From contig CAYTPZ010000023.1 of assembly GCA_964440095.1 (NCBI GenBank), positions 1 to 30,754 of the forward strand: 30,754 nucleotides of DNA, given 5' to 3'. The DNA comes from JACNKJ01 sp964440095 (lineage in GTDB: Bacteria > Krumholzibacteriota > Krumholzibacteriia > JACNKJ01). A program made the position numbers and the translations under genes. Shown piece after piece: positions 15,130 to 22,103 of the stretch. The notes beneath the pieces are model-generated. The model saw only the letters and a list, made by a program, of their open reading frames with translations, made no database searches and was not told the origin of the DNA. How positions within the stretch are numbered: the stretch's first letter is position 1; each line of letters starts with the position of its first letter.

Positions 15130-15201
15130 GGCCCATTCGTCTAGCGGTTAGGACGCCGGGTTCTCGACCCGGTAACAGGGGTTCGATTCCCCTATGGGCT
15201 A
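15130..15201 (+). tRNA. tRNA-Glu (anticodon CTC)
   Basis: A complete cloverleaf of 72 bases: acceptor GGCCCAT/ATGGGCT (G-U at the first pair), D stem GTCT/GGAC, anticodon stem CCGGG/CCCGG with loop TTCTCGA (anticodon CTC, codon GAG), and T arm AGGGG-TTCGATT-CCCCT. The TAAC variable loop is typical of tRNA-Glu. CCA is not encoded. No clear promoter is seen in the four bases after the preceding terminator, so its promoter must overlap that hairpin or lie upstream of it. Confidence 0.93.
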
Positions 15202-15206
15202 CCGGC

Positions 15207-15233
15207 AAGCCTCGAACTTCGGTTCGGGGCTTT
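15207..15233 (+). terminator. Terminator after tRNA-Glu
   Basis: An 11-bp stem, AAGCCTCGAAC with GTTCGGGGCTT (one G-U pair), closes a TTCG tetraloop and ends in a short TTT. It begins six bases after the mature tRNA-Glu. The T tract is short but the hairpin is strong. Confidence 0.7.
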
Positions 15234-15244
15234 CGCATTGGGGC

Positions 15245-15355
15245 TTACTTGAGCAAGACCAGACCTGTGCCGGTTTCGAATTCTCCGGACACCAAACTCG
15301 CCAGATAGGCGCCGGGTTCATCCACGAAGTGGATGGTTGCTGAGTCTTGGGATCG
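15245..15355 (-). pseudogene. Orphan C-terminal sorting-domain fragment
   Basis: On the minus strand 36 codons ending in TAA read like the last strands of a FlgD-like/type-IX sorting domain: VDEPGAYLASLVSGEFETG followed by the terminal LVLLK. Compare SGLYFASMGLDG...LVLLK at the end of the 28848-30689 protein and AGVYLVRLDG...LMILR in the cysteine protease. An in-frame TGA lies immediately upstream, and there is no start or ribosome-binding site. It begins seven bases past the DAHP synthase stop on the same strand. It is probably the remains of a deleted secreted protein gene. Confidence 0.6.
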
Positions 15356-15362
15356 TCATGCC

Positions 15363-16436
15363 CTATCTCTTCTTGAGCGCGCCATCGAGCTTGCCGGCTA
15401 GTCCTCGAAGCAAGCTCTCGGTTTCATCCCATCCGATGCAGGCGTCGGTCACCGACACGCCGCGCTTGAGCTGAGACAGCTCGGCCGGAATCTTCTGATT
15501 CCCATTCTCCAGATTGCTTTCGAGCATAAGCCCAATGATGGATTTGTTCCCATGCAAAATCTGGTGGCTCACATCCTCGGCCACCTGTCCCTGCAGTTCG
15601 TGCTGCTTGAAGGAATTTCCGTGGCTGCAATCCACCATGATGTTCGGTGGAAGTTTCGCCTCGGCCAAGGCTCGCTCGCAAAGGGTGATGCTCACCGAAT
15701 CGTAGTTGGGCCGGCCGCCGCCGCCACGCAAGATGATATGCGAATGGGCATTCCCTCGGGTTCTGAATACCGCCGATTGCCCGTCCTGGCTGATGCCCAG
15801 AAAATGATGGTGCTGGGACACCGAGCTGAGCGCATTGATGGCCACTTCCAAACTACCGTCGGTGGCGTTTTTGAAACCCACCGGCGTGGAAAGGCCGCTG
15901 GCCATTTCACGATGGGTCTGGCTTTCGGTGGTGCGAGCGCCGATGGCGGCCCAGCTCATGAGATCCGACAGGTACTGCGGAGACAGGGGATCCAAAGCCT
16001 CGGTGGCCGCCGGCAATCCCAACTCGGCCAGTTCCAGCAAGAGCCCCCGCGCCTGACGAAGCCCCTTTTCGATCTGGAAGCTGTCGTCCATGTCGGGATC
16101 ATTGATGAGCCCCTTCCACCCAACCGTTGTGCGCGGCTTTTCAAAATAAACCCGCATAAGGATGAATAAACTGCCGGCCAACTCTTCTGAGAGCGCGGCA
16201 AGGCGGTTGGCGTATTCGCGGGCGGCGTCCAGGTCGTGAATGGAGCAGGGGCCCACCACCACCATGAGCCGCGGATCCTTGCGGTCTAGAATGTTGCGCA
16301 GGCTTTCCCGCGCCGACAGCACCGCCTCGGCGGCGGTCTCGCTGACCGGCAATTCCTCCTTAACCTGGCGCGGCGTGGGCAGCAGGTCGCGGGAGACCAC
16401 ATTGATATTGTCGAGGCGGCGGAAAGACTCGCTCAT
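15363..16436 (-). CDS. aroG: 3-Deoxy-7-phosphoheptulonate (DAHP) synthase, class I AroFGH type
   Basis: This 357-residue enzyme condenses phosphoenolpyruvate and erythrose 4-phosphate to DAHP, the entry to the shikimate pathway. Hallmarks are VVGPCSIHD (about residues 59-67), RVYFEKPRTTVGWKG, ESQTHREMASGLSTPVGFKNATDG, RGGGGRPNYD and MVDCSHGNS, with GVSVTDACIGW near the C-terminus. Metal ligands (Cys, His, Glu, Asp) of the AroFGH family appear present, and length matches the 350-residue E. coli enzymes. The symbol is by family; which aromatic amino acid inhibits it cannot be read here. The ATG has AAGGAG seven bases upstream. The gene stands alone; no other aro genes are near. A fragment of an unrelated secreted protein follows it. 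Confidence 0.96.
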   Translation of the reverse strand: MSESFRRLDNINVVSRDLLPTPRQVKEELPVSETAAEAVLSARESLRNILDRKDPRLMVVVGPCSIHDLDAAREYANRLAALSEELAGSLFILMRVYFEKPRTTVGWKGLINDPDMDDSFQIEKGLRQARGLLLELAELGLPAATEALDPLSPQYLSDLMSWAAIGARTTESQTHREMASGLSTPVGFKNATDGSLEVAINALSSVSQHHHFLGISQDGQSAVFRTRGNAHSHIILRGGGGRPNYDSVSITLCERALAEAKLPPNIMVDCSHGNSFKQHELQGQVAEDVSHQILHGNKSIIGLMLESNLENGNQKIPAELSQLKRGVSVTDACIGWDETESLLRGLAGKLDGALKKR

Positions 16437-16465
16437 GGACGCTCCTTAAGGCTTACAAGCCGTGA

Positions 16466-16495
16466 ACCATAGCAAATTTCTTTCCGTTTGAACAA
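16466..16495 (-). promoter_or_regulatory. Putative promoter for DAHP synthase
   Basis: On the minus strand a -35 of TTGTTC (16490-16495), an 18-base spacer and a -10 of TATGGT (16466-16471) would start transcription about 25 bases before the ATG at 16436. Both hexamers match consensus at four of six positions. Confidence 0.4.
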
Positions 16496-16502
16496 GGTAG
16501 AG

Positions 16503-17192
16503 CTAAGCGAGGCCCAGCCACCAGATGCCTATGCCGATGGCCGCCGTCGAGGTGAGGCCGAGAATCCAACGGTAGACAGAATTGCCCGAATCGCGAAGAC
16601 GAAGGAAGATGGCGCCGATGAGTCCGGCAAAAAGGGTCATTCCCAAAATGTTTCCCAGGGCGAAGGCCGCCAGATAGAGCGCTGCTAGAAGAGTGCTGGG
16701 CAGGGCCAGGGCGGGCAGCAGGCTTACCACATGGTGGCTCCCCGCTGCCCCGTGGAAAGCGCCCACGGCAAAAGCGGCGTGGCTGTGGCGATGCTTGGAG
16801 GCGGCGGTATCGGGAGCATGGGCCGCCGAGTGATCATGAAAGTGGATGTGCTCGTGATCGCCGCCCTCATCGTGCAGATGCCCATGGCTGTGAATGTGGA
16901 AGCGCCGAATGCGGCTGAGTCCCCAGATTCCCACGCCGATGAGCACCAGTCCCACCATGCGCTCGCTCCAGTGGGACAGGGTCTCCATGTGGATGAATCG
17001 GCGCAGCAGGAACGCGACGGCTGCAATAAGTGCCACGCCCGCGGCGTGCCCCAGCCCCCAGCGCAGACCCAAGCGCCAGGAGCGGCTAGGAGCATCGGCA
17101 GTTAGGGGAGCTACGGCGGCCAGGTGGTCCGGTCCCATGAAAACGTGCAAAGCGCCGGCGGTGAATCCGGCGAGGATGGTGAGAATATCCAC
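16503..17192 (-). CDS. NicO/UreH-like membrane metal transporter with His-rich loop
   Basis: This 229-residue membrane protein has about six helices. Near the N-terminus it carries GALHVFMGPDHLAAVAPL, the His-x-Asp-His type motif of nickel/cobalt and UreH/RcnA-like transporters, and a second motif GAFHGAAGSHH lies after the central loop. That loop (about residues 98-140) is very histidine-rich (HIHSHGHLHDEGGDHEH and more), as in metal-exporting RcnA or metal-sensing loops. Transport of Ni2+, Co2+ or a similar ion is the likely role; direction is not clear. The start is GTG 17192, supported by GGGAGG seven bases upstream. The next gene upstream is separated by a terminator at 17252-17275, so this gene probably has its own promoter, which I did not identify. 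Confidence 0.82.
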   Translation of the reverse strand: MDILTILAGFTAGALHVFMGPDHLAAVAPLTADAPSRSWRLGLRWGLGHAAGVALIAAVAFLLRRFIHMETLSHWSERMVGLVLIGVGIWGLSRIRRFHIHSHGHLHDEGGDHEHIHFHDHSAAHAPDTAASKHRHSHAAFAVGAFHGAAGSHHVVSLLPALALPSTLLAALYLAAFALGNILGMTLFAGLIGAIFLRLRDSGNSVYRWILGLTSTAAIGIGIWWLGLA

Positions 17193-17251
17193 GGCGAGCC
17201 TCCCAGTTTCAGGAGAGTGAAACTAAGCAATACCTACCGGTACGCCAGAGC

Positions 17252-17275
17252 AAAAAACATCCCCGCAAGGCGGGG
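17252..17275 (-). terminator. Terminator after the beta-helix protein gene
   Basis: Reading the minus strand, CCCCGC-CTT-GCGGGG is followed by ATG and six T residues (17252-17257). It lies 25 bases past the stop of the 17300-18481 gene and before the metal transporter gene. Confidence 0.85.
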
Positions 17276-17299
17276 GCGCTTGTCGGGATCGCATTCGAG

Positions 17300-18481
17300 C
17301 TAGTCGCGCTGCTTGAGCTGGCTCCAGGTGCTGCCAAGGGCCGCGCTCTCGCCGCAGTCCACGGGGAAGGCGCCCATGAGTATGCCGTAGGCGTTGTTGG
17401 CCGCTGCCGCCGGTGAGTCGCTCTGCAGGGTGTAGGGGCCCATATTGGTCGTGCCGCAGAACTCGGGATTGAAATAGATGTTGTCATGGCTGTTGCCGCA
17501 GAGAATATTGCCGCCGCCGTTGGACCAGATCAGGTTGTGATAGATCTCGGGGGTGCTCGATCCGCAGCCCATGACGTTGCCGGTGGTTCCAAAGGCCAGA
17601 ATGCATTCGTGCACCGTGGCATTGGAGAAAGAGTCGAAGTGCAGTGAGCTACCGTCTGCGGCGGAGTTGTGCACGAAGGTACAGTTGACAATTTCGGGCT
17701 CGCAGGTGTCGAAAGTCCCGATGGCACCGCCGTCATTGGCGCCGTTGTCGTCGAAGAAGCATCCATCAATAATGGGGGACGAACCGATGTTCAGCGCGAT
17801 GGCCCCGCCGTTCAAAGAGTTGTTTTGAATGAAGTCACAGTCGGTAATGGATCCCGATGAGGAGGTGGTGCAGTAGATCCCGCCGCCTTTGAGGTCGCTG
17901 ACATTGTGGGTGAACAGGCATTGCGTGATCGAGGGGGCAAGAAGGCCGTGGGCGAAAATACCGGCGCCGTAGTCGCCGTTATTATCATCGAAGTGGCAAT
18001 TCTCGATGAGCATGCCCACTTCGCCCGATCCCAGGGCGTAAATGCAGCCGCCCTGTACGGCATAGTTTTCGGTGAAGTAGCAGTATCTCACCGAAGGCGA
18101 AGCGCCGAAGCAATAGATGGCTCCGCCCGAAATGGCGTGCAGGCCGTTGCGAAAGGCTAGACCTTCGATGATGGTGGAACGAGTCTGGGCACTATTGAGG
18201 AAAATGGCCCGGCCGAGGAATTCGCAGTCGATGATCGAAGTCTGATTGAAGTTGTTCGACCTGAGCACCAGGTTTTTTCCAACGAAATCCAGATCGCGAT
18301 TCTCCGCGCCCGCGTAGGTGCCCGGAAGAACCAGAACCGTGTCGCCCTCGGCCGCCGCATCCAGTGCCGGTTGAATCGTGGTGTAGTCGCCGCTGCCGCC
18401 CACATCGACGACGTGGGTTTCGGCAATCGCGAAAGTGGCCATGAAAAGGCTGACGAGACTTGTCATAAGTAGATTGCGCAT
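17300..18481 (-). CDS. Secreted right-handed beta-helix repeat protein (pectate-lyase-like fold)
   Basis: This 393-residue protein has a signal peptide (residues 1-20, ending FAIAE), then VDVGGSGDYTTIQPALDAA and GDTVLVLPGTYAG, the standard opening of parallel beta-helix surface proteins. About ten coils follow with recurrent pairs such as GGAIYCFGASPSV, GGCIYALGSGE and GGGIYCTTSSSGS, each with NC, DCDF or CFFDDN turns. The tail reads LMGAFPVDCG and ends TWSQLKQRD, without the FlgD-like sorting domain of other exported proteins here. It could be a carbohydrate-active or adhesive protein; no catalytic residues are evident. ATG 18481 is chosen because AGGAGG lies six bases upstream and a signal peptide follows. 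The frame extends 46 codons further without support. Confidence 0.88.
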   Translation of the reverse strand: MRNLLMTSLVSLFMATFAIAETHVVDVGGSGDYTTIQPALDAAAEGDTVLVLPGTYAGAENRDLDFVGKNLVLRSNNFNQTSIIDCEFLGRAIFLNSAQTRSTIIEGLAFRNGLHAISGGAIYCFGASPSVRYCYFTENYAVQGGCIYALGSGEVGMLIENCHFDDNNGDYGAGIFAHGLLAPSITQCLFTHNVSDLKGGGIYCTTSSSGSITDCDFIQNNSLNGGAIALNIGSSPIIDGCFFDDNGANDGGAIGTFDTCEPEIVNCTFVHNSAADGSSLHFDSFSNATVHECILAFGTTGNVMGCGSSTPEIYHNLIWSNGGGNILCGNSHDNIYFNPEFCGTTNMGPYTLQSDSPAAAANNAYGILMGAFPVDCGESAALGSTWSQLKQRD

Positions 18482-18484
18482 TCG

Positions 18485-18500
18485 GATCCTCCTGAGGATC
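18485..18500 (-). promoter_or_regulatory. Inverted repeat containing the beta-helix gene Shine-Dalgarno
   Basis: On the minus strand GATCCTC-AG-GAGGATC forms a perfect 7-bp inverted repeat whose right arm contains the AGGAGG used by the ATG at 18481. Folding, with a small opened loop, would hide the ribosome-binding site. It may be a simple translational damper or chance complementarity. Confidence 0.4.
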
Positions 18501-18539
18501 GCCGACATTCTATCCAGACTTCCGATTCTTACCAGCATC

Positions 18540-18568
18540 GTATTAATCGGCAAGGGGTGGCCAGTCAA
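18540..18568 (-). promoter_or_regulatory. Putative promoter for the beta-helix protein gene
   Basis: On the minus strand TTGACT (18563-18568) is a good -35 and TAATAC (18540-18545) a weak -10, 17 bases apart. Transcription would begin near 18533, giving a leader of about 50 bases. Confidence 0.4.
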
Positions 18569-18720
18569 AGTCACTTTGAGGCGCCACCGGATGAGGTAGA
18601 GGCGCATTTCGGCCCCCAATATCTCGTAGCCCTAATGCTTAAATAAATAAAATTCAACGAATTGAAGCTCTAGCTTGAAGAAAAATCTTGCCAGGATTTC
18701 TCCTTCGGGGCATAAGGGTC

Positions 18721-18734
18721 GCGGCTCGAGCCGC
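18721..18734. promoter_or_regulatory. Perfect 14-bp palindrome, possible operator
   Basis: GCGGCTCGAGCCGC is identical on both strands and sits 39 bases before the ATG at 18773. It could bind a dimeric regulator or form a short hairpin in the leader. No regulator gene adjoins it. Confidence 0.35.
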
Positions 18735-18772
18735 ACCGAGCCGAGGATCTCATCCGGGAGGGCTGTCCCACA

Positions 18773-19357
18773 ATGATCCGAGAGAAGATGGTCCGGGTCG
18801 ACCTCGCAGGCGAGGAGATCGAGGGCACCGTGTCCTACTACTCGCCCTATCTCATGAAGAAGCGGCGCGAGGCGGAGTTGCCGGGTAAGGGCGGGCGTGT
18901 GCTGCTGGAGCTGAGCAACTTCGACATTTCATCCATTCTCATGGTGGATGGGAAGGTTCTCGCCGAAGGTGAAGGCTACGACCACTACGCGAGCTTTCGT
19001 GAACTTCAAAAACAACTGGCCAAGGGCAAGGCACGCATTCACTCCTGCGCGAATTGCTCCTACTTTCTCTTCTCCGGTATGGCCCGCGACATGAGCAATG
19101 GCTCGCGGGGCTACTGTCTTCATTCCAAGCTGGGGAAAAATCTCAAGCCCTCCGATGTGAGGGAGATCTTCCATTACTGCCACCATTTCAGCTATGGTCC
19201 CGATGGGGAGCGCGAAGCCTTCAGGCTCAAGTGGAAGAAGAGTCTGATCGCGCGCAATCTCGAGCAGGCCGCCCGCGGAGAAAAAAAGCTGCCGGGCATG
19301 ACCTTCCCGCTCAAGACCCCCGAGAATCCGGAGTCGCCAAGTCCGCCGGAGCCCTAG
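18773..19357 (+). CDS. Four-cysteine protein of unknown function
   Basis: A 194-residue soluble protein I do not recognise. The N-terminal 75 residues look beta-rich (VRVDLAGEEIEGTVSYYSPYL). The centre carries four cysteines at about positions 92, 95, 115 and 136 in the order CANC, GYCLHSKL, FHYCHHFSYG, a spacing that could hold a zinc ion or an iron-sulfur cluster. The C-terminus is basic, then proline-rich. A GGGAGGG lies about 11 bases before the ATG at 18773. An in-frame ATG at 18788 with a purine-rich GAGAGAAG directly before it is an alternative start. The next gene, 37 bases downstream, is another cysteine-cluster protein, so the two may act together in metal or redox chemistry. Confidence 0.75.
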   Translation: MIREKMVRVDLAGEEIEGTVSYYSPYLMKKRREAELPGKGGRVLLELSNFDISSILMVDGKVLAEGEGYDHYASFRELQKQLAKGKARIHSCANCSYFLFSGMARDMSNGSRGYCLHSKLGKNLKPSDVREIFHYCHHFSYGPDGEREAFRLKWKKSLIARNLEQAARGEKKLPGMTFPLKTPENPESPSPPEP

Positions 19358-19394
19358 GCCCGCGGTCTTATCAAATTGCTAGATTGGGAATGAA

Positions 19395-19820
19395 ATGGAA
19401 AAGCCGGGACCGGACGAGATCCGACACCTCCGAGATAATCCGGAGGAGATGGCCAAGATTTGCCAGCTTTGCAAGGGCAAGTGTTGCACCTACGTGGCCA
19501 TCGAAATAGATGAGCCCGAGGATTTCGACGATTTTCAGAACATTCGCTGGTACGCCGCGCACAAGAACGTCTGGGTCTTTATGGACGACGACGAGTGGTA
19601 CGTCGCCTTCGACTCGCCCTGCGAATATCTGGGAGAAGATTCTCTCTGCACGACCTATGAAAATCGCCCGGACGTGTGCCGGAATCACAAGTTCGGCGAG
19701 TGCGATTACTTCCTGGACGGCGAGTTCGACCTTGAACTTCGCAGCATGGCTGAAGTGGACGCATATCTGAAGAAACGCTTCCCGCGCAAAATGGTGAAAC
19801 GCCCGCAACGGAAAAAGTAG
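19395..19820 (+). CDS. YkgJ family cysteine-cluster protein
   Basis: This 141-residue protein has the YkgJ (CxxCxxxCC) pattern. CQLCKGKCC at residues 23-31 is followed by SPCEYLGEDSLCTTYENRPDVCRNH (Cys76, 85, 95) and Cys103, eight cysteines in all. The family is annotated as a putative zinc- or iron-sulfur-binding protein, and its biochemical role is unknown. The segment between the clusters is acidic and aromatic (VFMDDDEWYVAF). The C-terminus is lysine- and arginine-rich. It sits 37 bases after the four-cysteine protein and 16 bases before wecB, so all three are likely co-transcribed. The ribosome-binding site is weak; ATTGGGAATGAA precedes the ATG. Confidence 0.85.
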   Translation: MEKPGPDEIRHLRDNPEEMAKICQLCKGKCCTYVAIEIDEPEDFDDFQNIRWYAAHKNVWVFMDDDEWYVAFDSPCEYLGEDSLCTTYENRPDVCRNHKFGECDYFLDGEFDLELRSMAEVDAYLKKRFPRKMVKRPQRKK

Positions 19821-19836
19821 CCCAGGGACGGTGAAT

Positions 19837-20991
19837 ATGCCCGAAGACCGCAAGACCATCGCCGTGGTGATCGGGACCCGCCCCGAGGCCATCAAGCTGG
19901 CGCCGGTTATCCGCGAATTGAAAGGCGATGCACGCTTCGATGTGAAAGTCGTGGCCACCGCGCAGCATCGCGAACTACTCGACCGCGTGCTGGCACTTTT
20001 CGAAATCGAAACCGATGTGGACCTGGACATCATGCGCGCCGATCAGGATCTCTTTGGCGTCACGCAAAAGGCCTTGGCGGGACTCGGCGAGGCCTTCGCC
20101 AAAATCAAGCCCGACCTGGTCGTCGTGCAGGGCGACACCACCAGCGTTTTCGCTGGCGCGCTCGCGGCCTTCTACCATCAGATTCCCGTGGCCCACGTAG
20201 AGGCCGGCCTGCGCACCGAGCAGCGCTACAGCCCCTTCCCCGAGGAAATCAATCGCCACCTCACCGGCGTGCTCACCGATCTGCACTTCGCGCCCACGAG
20301 CAAGGCTGCCTGGAATTTGCGCCATGAGGGATACGACGAATCGCAGATCACCATTACCGGCAACACGGTCATCGATGCCTTGCTGGATGTGGCGGACCGC
20401 GAAGAGGCGCCGCTGCCGGCGGGCGTGGATCCGGACAAGCCGCTCATTCTCGTGACGGCCCATCGCCGGGAATCCTTCGGCGCGCCGCTGGAGCGGGCCT
20501 TCAAGGCCTTGGCGGAGCTGGCCGAAATGCACCCGGAGGCGCAGATCGTCTATCCGGTGCATCCCAATCCTAAGGTGCAGAAGGCGGCCAAGGACAACCT
20601 GAGCGCGAGCGGGAACATCATATTGCTCGAGCCCATGGACTATGCGCCCTTCGTGAGCCTCATGAAGCGGGCCACCCTGGTGCTCACCGACAGCGGCGGC
20701 ATTCAGGAAGAGGCGCCGAGTCTGGGCGTGCCGGTGCTGGTGCTGCGGCCCGTGACCGAGCGGCCCGAGGCCGTGGGCGCGGGCACGGTGAAGCTGGTGG
20801 GCACGGATCCTGCGAAGATCATTGGCGAGGCCCATCGCCTGCTCACCGACGCGGATTATCATGCCAGCATGGCGGCGGCGGTGAATCCCTACGGCGATGG
20901 CAAGGCCAGCGAGCGCATTGCCGCGGCCATCTCGCACTTTTTCTTCAAGACGGGCAGGCCCGCGGATTTCACGGTGGAGGACGATGCGTAG
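19837..20991 (+). CDS. wecB: UDP-N-acetylglucosamine 2-epimerase, non-hydrolysing
   Basis: This 384-residue cytoplasmic enzyme interconverts UDP-GlcNAc and UDP-ManNAc, supplying ManNAc or ManNAcA units for surface polysaccharides. Family motifs are complete: GTRPEAIKLAPVI near the N-terminus, VQGDTTSVFAG, HVEAGLRT, PFPEEINRHLT, VTAHRRESFG, YPVHPNPKV, LTDSGGIQEEAPSLG and RPVTERPEAV. The catalytic Asp, two Glu and His positions of the E. coli enzyme appear present. ATG 19837 is preferred since AGGGAC lies eight bases upstream; the GTG at 19831 is too close to it. Its end overlaps the next gene, a flippase-like membrane protein, by eight bases. No ManNAc dehydrogenase (wecC) is in the window. 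Confidence 0.95.
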   Translation: MPEDRKTIAVVIGTRPEAIKLAPVIRELKGDARFDVKVVATAQHRELLDRVLALFEIETDVDLDIMRADQDLFGVTQKALAGLGEAFAKIKPDLVVVQGDTTSVFAGALAAFYHQIPVAHVEAGLRTEQRYSPFPEEINRHLTGVLTDLHFAPTSKAAWNLRHEGYDESQITITGNTVIDALLDVADREEAPLPAGVDPDKPLILVTAHRRESFGAPLERAFKALAELAEMHPEAQIVYPVHPNPKVQKAAKDNLSASGNIILLEPMDYAPFVSLMKRATLVLTDSGGIQEEAPSLGVPVLVLRPVTERPEAVGAGTVKLVGTDPAKIIGEAHRLLTDADYHASMAAAVNPYGDGKASERIAAAISHFFFKTGRPADFTVEDDA

Positions 20992-21982
20992 CCGCTCCCT
21001 CAAAACCACACTCGTCATTAGCCTCATCTTCGGCCTGGTGGTCATGGTGGCGCTATCGCTGGTGGCCGATCTGAAGGAAACCACCACGGCCCTGGCCGGC
21101 ATGCTGCACATCTGGTGGCCGGTTCTTCTCGGTCTTTCGCTGCTTAACTACGGAACACGCTTCCTCAAGTGGGAATACTTCCTGCGCGTGCTGGGCGTGC
21201 GTCTTAACTGGCGCGACAGCCTGGGCATTTTCCTGGGCGGCTTCGTGCTGTCGGTGACACCGGGCAAACTCGGCGAGCTGTTCAAGGCCTGGCTGGTGAA
21301 GGAAATCAACGGCGCGCCCTTCTCGCGTGTGGCGCCGGTGATCGTGGCCGAGCGCTACACCGACTTGGCGGGGCTCATCGTGCTGGCTTCGGCCGGAGTT
21401 TACGGCAGCGGCTTCGGCGTGAACATCTTGCTTATCGGCGTGGCCCTCTTGGTGATGCTCTACCTCATGGCCGCCTCAAAATGGCTTCGCCACAAGATCG
21501 TTTTGCTCATGGGCCGCGTGCCCGTGCTCGCCAAGAAGGCGGCCAGCGCCGAGCGGGCCATGGACAGCACCCAGGAACTGCTGCGTCCGCGCAGTCTGCC
21601 ATGGCTCACCCTGCTCAGCGCAATTTCCTGGTTCTGGGAATGCTGGGCTCTGGGATTCACGCTCAACGCCTTCGGCGGCACCATGCCCCTGTCCGAACAG
21701 GTCTTCATCTACTCGCTGTCCACCCTGGTGGGTGCGCTGGCATTCCTGCCCGGCGGACTGGGACTCACCGAAGGCAGCATGGCCCTCATGCTCAGCAATC
21801 GTGTGGGTCTGGACGGCGGTACCGCCATGGCGGCCACGCTGGTGGTGAGAATCGCCACGCTCTGGTTCGCCGTGCTGCTGGGCGTGCTGGCGCTGTTCAT
21901 CTTCGGACGCCGATGGAAACTAGGCAAGCGCCTCTGGGGCGGCGGTTTCCAGGATGTGGCCAAGGAATCTTCCGAGTCCTGA
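20984..21982 (+). CDS. Flippase-like membrane protein (LPG synthase TM/UPF0104 family)
   Basis: This 332-residue membrane protein has about eight helices and belongs to the lysylphosphatidylglycerol synthase transmembrane/UPF0104 (YbhN, AglD-like) family. Signatures include GYGTRFLKWEYFLRVLG-like NYGTRFLKWEYFL near residue 50, GKLGELFKAWL near 100, ERYTDLAGL near 125 and LPGGLGLTEGSMALML near 260. Family members lack the aminoacyl transferase domain and are thought to move lipids or lipid-linked sugars. The gene overlaps wecB by eight bases, with GGAGG just before the ATG, so it is probably co-translated with wecB. This suggests a link to glycan or lipid-carrier export, which is inference. 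The longer frame from 20897 lies inside wecB. Confidence 0.88.
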   Translation: MRSRSLKTTLVISLIFGLVVMVALSLVADLKETTTALAGMLHIWWPVLLGLSLLNYGTRFLKWEYFLRVLGVRLNWRDSLGIFLGGFVLSVTPGKLGELFKAWLVKEINGAPFSRVAPVIVAERYTDLAGLIVLASAGVYGSGFGVNILLIGVALLVMLYLMAASKWLRHKIVLLMGRVPVLAKKAASAERAMDSTQELLRPRSLPWLTLLSAISWFWECWALGFTLNAFGGTMPLSEQVFIYSLSTLVGALAFLPGGLGLTEGSMALMLSNRVGLDGGTAMAATLVVRIATLWFAVLLGVLALFIFGRRWKLGKRLWGGGFQDVAKESSES

Positions 21983-22103
21983 TCTTTCCCATGATTCCTC
22001 ATAATGCCCTTGCCGTCCTGGCAGGGGAGTTGCATGCTTGAGGGGCTGTAGGTCTCGAGCTCTGAGTCTCGGGCCAGAGAAAACCATTGTCACTACGGTG
22101 TTT

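Larger units (their letters stand above)
18482..18772. other. Divergent intergenic region with palindromes
   Basis: About 290 bases between the divergent beta-helix gene and the first cysteine protein gene. It holds a hairpin around the beta-helix ribosome-binding site, a putative minus-strand promoter, an AT-rich stretch (about 18640-18690) and a perfect 14-bp palindrome. I did not find a convincing plus-strand promoter. Confidence 0.6.

Noticed and set aside
19975..21111. 378-codon open frame antisense to wecB
   Set aside because: wecB motifs are complete on the plus strand, and the antisense protein is arginine/histidine-rich without recognisable domains.
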